Positions 62,767-64,000 of a stretch of DNA of 64,000 nt are shown here, in pieces. The DNA is taken from assembly GCA_016222805.1 (NCBI GenBank), contig JACRQG010000012.1:124001-188000 (forward strand). The letters run 5' to 3'. The DNA comes from Verrucomicrobiota bacterium. GTDB lineage: Bacteria; Verrucomicrobiota; Verrucomicrobiia; Opitutales; Opitutaceae. Numbering within the stretch: position 1 is the first letter of the stretch; each line of letters opens with the position of its first letter. The notes under the pieces are model-generated. The model saw only the letters and a list, made by a program, of their open reading frames with translations. It ran no database searches and had not been told where the DNA came from. The translations under genes and the position numbers were made by a program.

Positions 62767-62884
62767 ACGCGGGTGGGTAACATCCGGGCGCGAGCTTGCG
62801 CAGCCTCACATTCCAAGCCAAGCGTGAAGCCGGTCCGTGCGCTCCCGTGAACATCCGCGACAGCTTGCGGTCTCTTCTGCCCCC

Positions 62885-63295
62885 ATGAACTTCCTGAACC
62901 TTGTTCGAAGCCGCGGTGTGACCCTTGCCGGTGCTGGCCTGATCGCCGTGGCGGCACTGGTGCAGTCGGGTTGCGTGGCCGTCGTGGCCGCGGGCGCAGG
63001 TGCGGGCACCATTGCCTACCTCCGGGGCGACCTCGAAACGACGGTCAGTGCCGGTCTGGACCGGGCCGCGCGAGCCGCGGGAGTGGCGCTGGACCAACTC
63101 AAGTTTGCACGGATCAGCCAGAATCAGGACGCACTGCAGGCAATCCTCGTGGCGCGCAACGCCGCCGACAAGCGCATCGAAGTGCGTCTCGAGCGGGCCG
63201 GGGACAACTTGACCAAGGTGAAGATCCGCGTCGGCGTGTTTGGCGACGAGACGGTGTCCATCGCGATTCTCGACAAGATCAAGGCCAGCCTCTGA
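62885..63295 (+). CDS. DUF3568-type lipoprotein
   Basis: 136 residues from ATG 62885. Lipobox VQSGC (Cys30) followed by a Gly/Ala-rich stretch and then the DUF3568 pattern: YLRGDLETTVSAGLDRA, RNAADKRIEVRLE and NLTKVKIRVGVFGDE. Family members are small periplasmic lipoproteins of unknown function. It stands alone between two minus-strand genes. Confidence 0.85.
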   Translation: MNFLNLVRSRGVTLAGAGLIAVAALVQSGCVAVVAAGAGAGTIAYLRGDLETTVSAGLDRAARAAGVALDQLKFARISQNQDALQAILVARNAADKRIEVRLERAGDNLTKVKIRVGVFGDETVSIAILDKIKASL

Positions 63296-63329
63296 TTCGC
63301 GGTGCGCGGACGGCGCCCGGAAGACCTGC

Positions 63330-64000
63330 TCAGGATTTCCCGGCAGCGATCGGTTCCAGCCGGAGCGGGATGCCGTCGGGATCGACCACCCTCTCGCCCG
63401 CGGTGCGGCCGGCGAGGCCAATGACCGCCTCGCCCAATCCGGGTGTGTCCGGTTGCCAAGGAGATCGGGGATTGCCCCAGGTGTTGATCGCGACGTGGTG
63501 GTGGTAGCCATCCGCAGCCAGGAACCGAGCGCCCGGATACGATCGCTGGGTCACGGTCAACCCCAAGTGCTCGCAGTAAAAGCGCTCGCTGCGTTCCAGG
63601 TCGGTGACCCGCAAGTGCACATGACCCCATTGTGAGCCCTCCAGGATCCCGCCATCCTCGTTCGACGCTGCGGTGAGGAGGTCCCGCCAGTCCAATGCCC
63701 GGGTGTTCATGGCCAGACCCTCGGCATTGCGCGGCCAGAGATCACTCGGTCGGTCCGCGTAGAATTCCAGGCCGTTTCCGTCCGGGTCGGAGAGGTAAAT
63801 CGCTTCACTCACGCCGTGGTCGGAGAGTCCGTCGAGCTCGACTTCCCGGGCTGCCGCCGCCCGCAGCCAGGCGCCGAGTGCCGGGCGATTCGGCAACAAC
63901 AGGGCTGCATGAAACAGCCCCGCCGCGTCCCGGGTGGGCTGGCCTGCCCGGCAACCGTCCGTGAGGGTGAGCAAGGTCGGGCCGGAAGCCGACGTCGCAA
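63330..64000 (-). CDS. VOC-superfamily (extradiol dioxygenase/glyoxalase-like) protein, N-terminus missing
   Basis: The frame is open to the right edge, so the start lies outside the window. Two VOC modules are visible: the first ends with VSEAIYLSDPDGNGLEFYAD, where Glu is a metal ligand, and the second has HVHLRVTDLERSERFYCEHLGL and ends with VVDPDGIPLRLEPI. The first histidine of module two and the YHHHVAINTWG stretch supply likely metal ligands. The layout resembles CatE-type dioxygenases (COG2514), but the reaction is not certain. Confidence 0.8.
   Translation of the reverse strand, partial: ATSASGPTLLTLTDGCRAGQPTRDAAGLFHAALLLPNRPALGAWLRAAAAREVELDGLSDHGVSEAIYLSDPDGNGLEFYADRPSDLWPRNAEGLAMNTRALDWRDLLTAASNEDGGILEGSQWGHVHLRVTDLERSERFYCEHLGLTVTQRSYPGARFLAADGYHHHVAINTWGNPRSPWQPDTPGLGEAVIGLAGRTAGERVVDPDGIPLRLEPIAAGKS

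Overview
The window is GC-rich, densely coded bacterial DNA, most likely from a Verrucomicrobiota of the Opitutaceae/Opitutales type. There is no 16S or other strong marker here, so this is inferred from gene content. Four large TonB-dependent receptors occur without any SusD partner, three with an N-terminal carboxypeptidase-regulatory-like domain and one with an STN domain. There is a b558-type sdhCAB operon, a Ser/Thr kinase with TPR repeats, Ig-domain secreted proteins and a separate TonB C-terminal-domain protein. Almost every gene starts behind a pyrimidine-rich leader with no Shine-Dalgarno sequence.

Layout. 1-3493 (-): a TRAP transporter of the TPR-associated (TPAT) kind: TatT lipoprotein, DctP, and fused DctQ-DctM that runs off the left edge. 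3650-6424 (-): membrane Ser/Thr kinase with TPR repeats. 6684-10906: a divergent pair of secreted proteins, an Ig-domain protein and a serpin, sharing one repeated ~125-residue domain. 10969-13825: tRNA-Pro, LysM protein, Nudix hydrolase, PaaK-like adenylate-forming enzyme. 13971-17585: succinate dehydrogenase/fumarate reductase. 17805-23415: ECF sigma factor, FecR, STN-type TonB receptor and a small secreted protein, the classic cell-surface signalling arrangement. 23467-26482 (-): secreted M20 amidohydrolase, another protein with the repeated domain, a small membrane protein. 26560-28969: lysA and gpsA, separated by a dispersed-type inverted repeat.

29012-53312 is a 24-kb catabolic island on the + strand. 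The first unit is TonB receptor, GH127-like enzyme, sulfatase and a LacI regulator. The second is TonB receptor, GH20/GH67-like enzyme, exported nucleoside hydrolase, sialidase-fold protein, a second TonB receptor, a second exported nucleoside hydrolase, a ribose-type ABC transporter (RbsB, RbsA, RbsC) and ribokinase. Both units start with a promoter region having TTGACG exactly 22 bp ahead of a perfect GCAAACGTTTGC palindrome, and a further palindrome lies 35 bp upstream in the second. The simplest reading is a LacI-controlled system that takes nucleosides or other ribofuranosides across the outer membrane, hydrolyses them in the periplasm, imports the ribose and phosphorylates it.

53474-55603 (-): acetate-type sodium symporter and its DUF485 partner. 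55764-56159 (-): TonB C-terminal-domain protein. 56547-59933 (+): acyl desaturase, FAD-dependent oxidoreductase, rhomboid protease. 60003-62766 (-): two PilT-type ATPases around a small membrane protein. 62885-63295 (+): DUF3568-type lipoprotein. 63330-64000 (-): VOC-family protein cut by the right edge. No CRISPR array, prophage, transposase or rRNA was seen.
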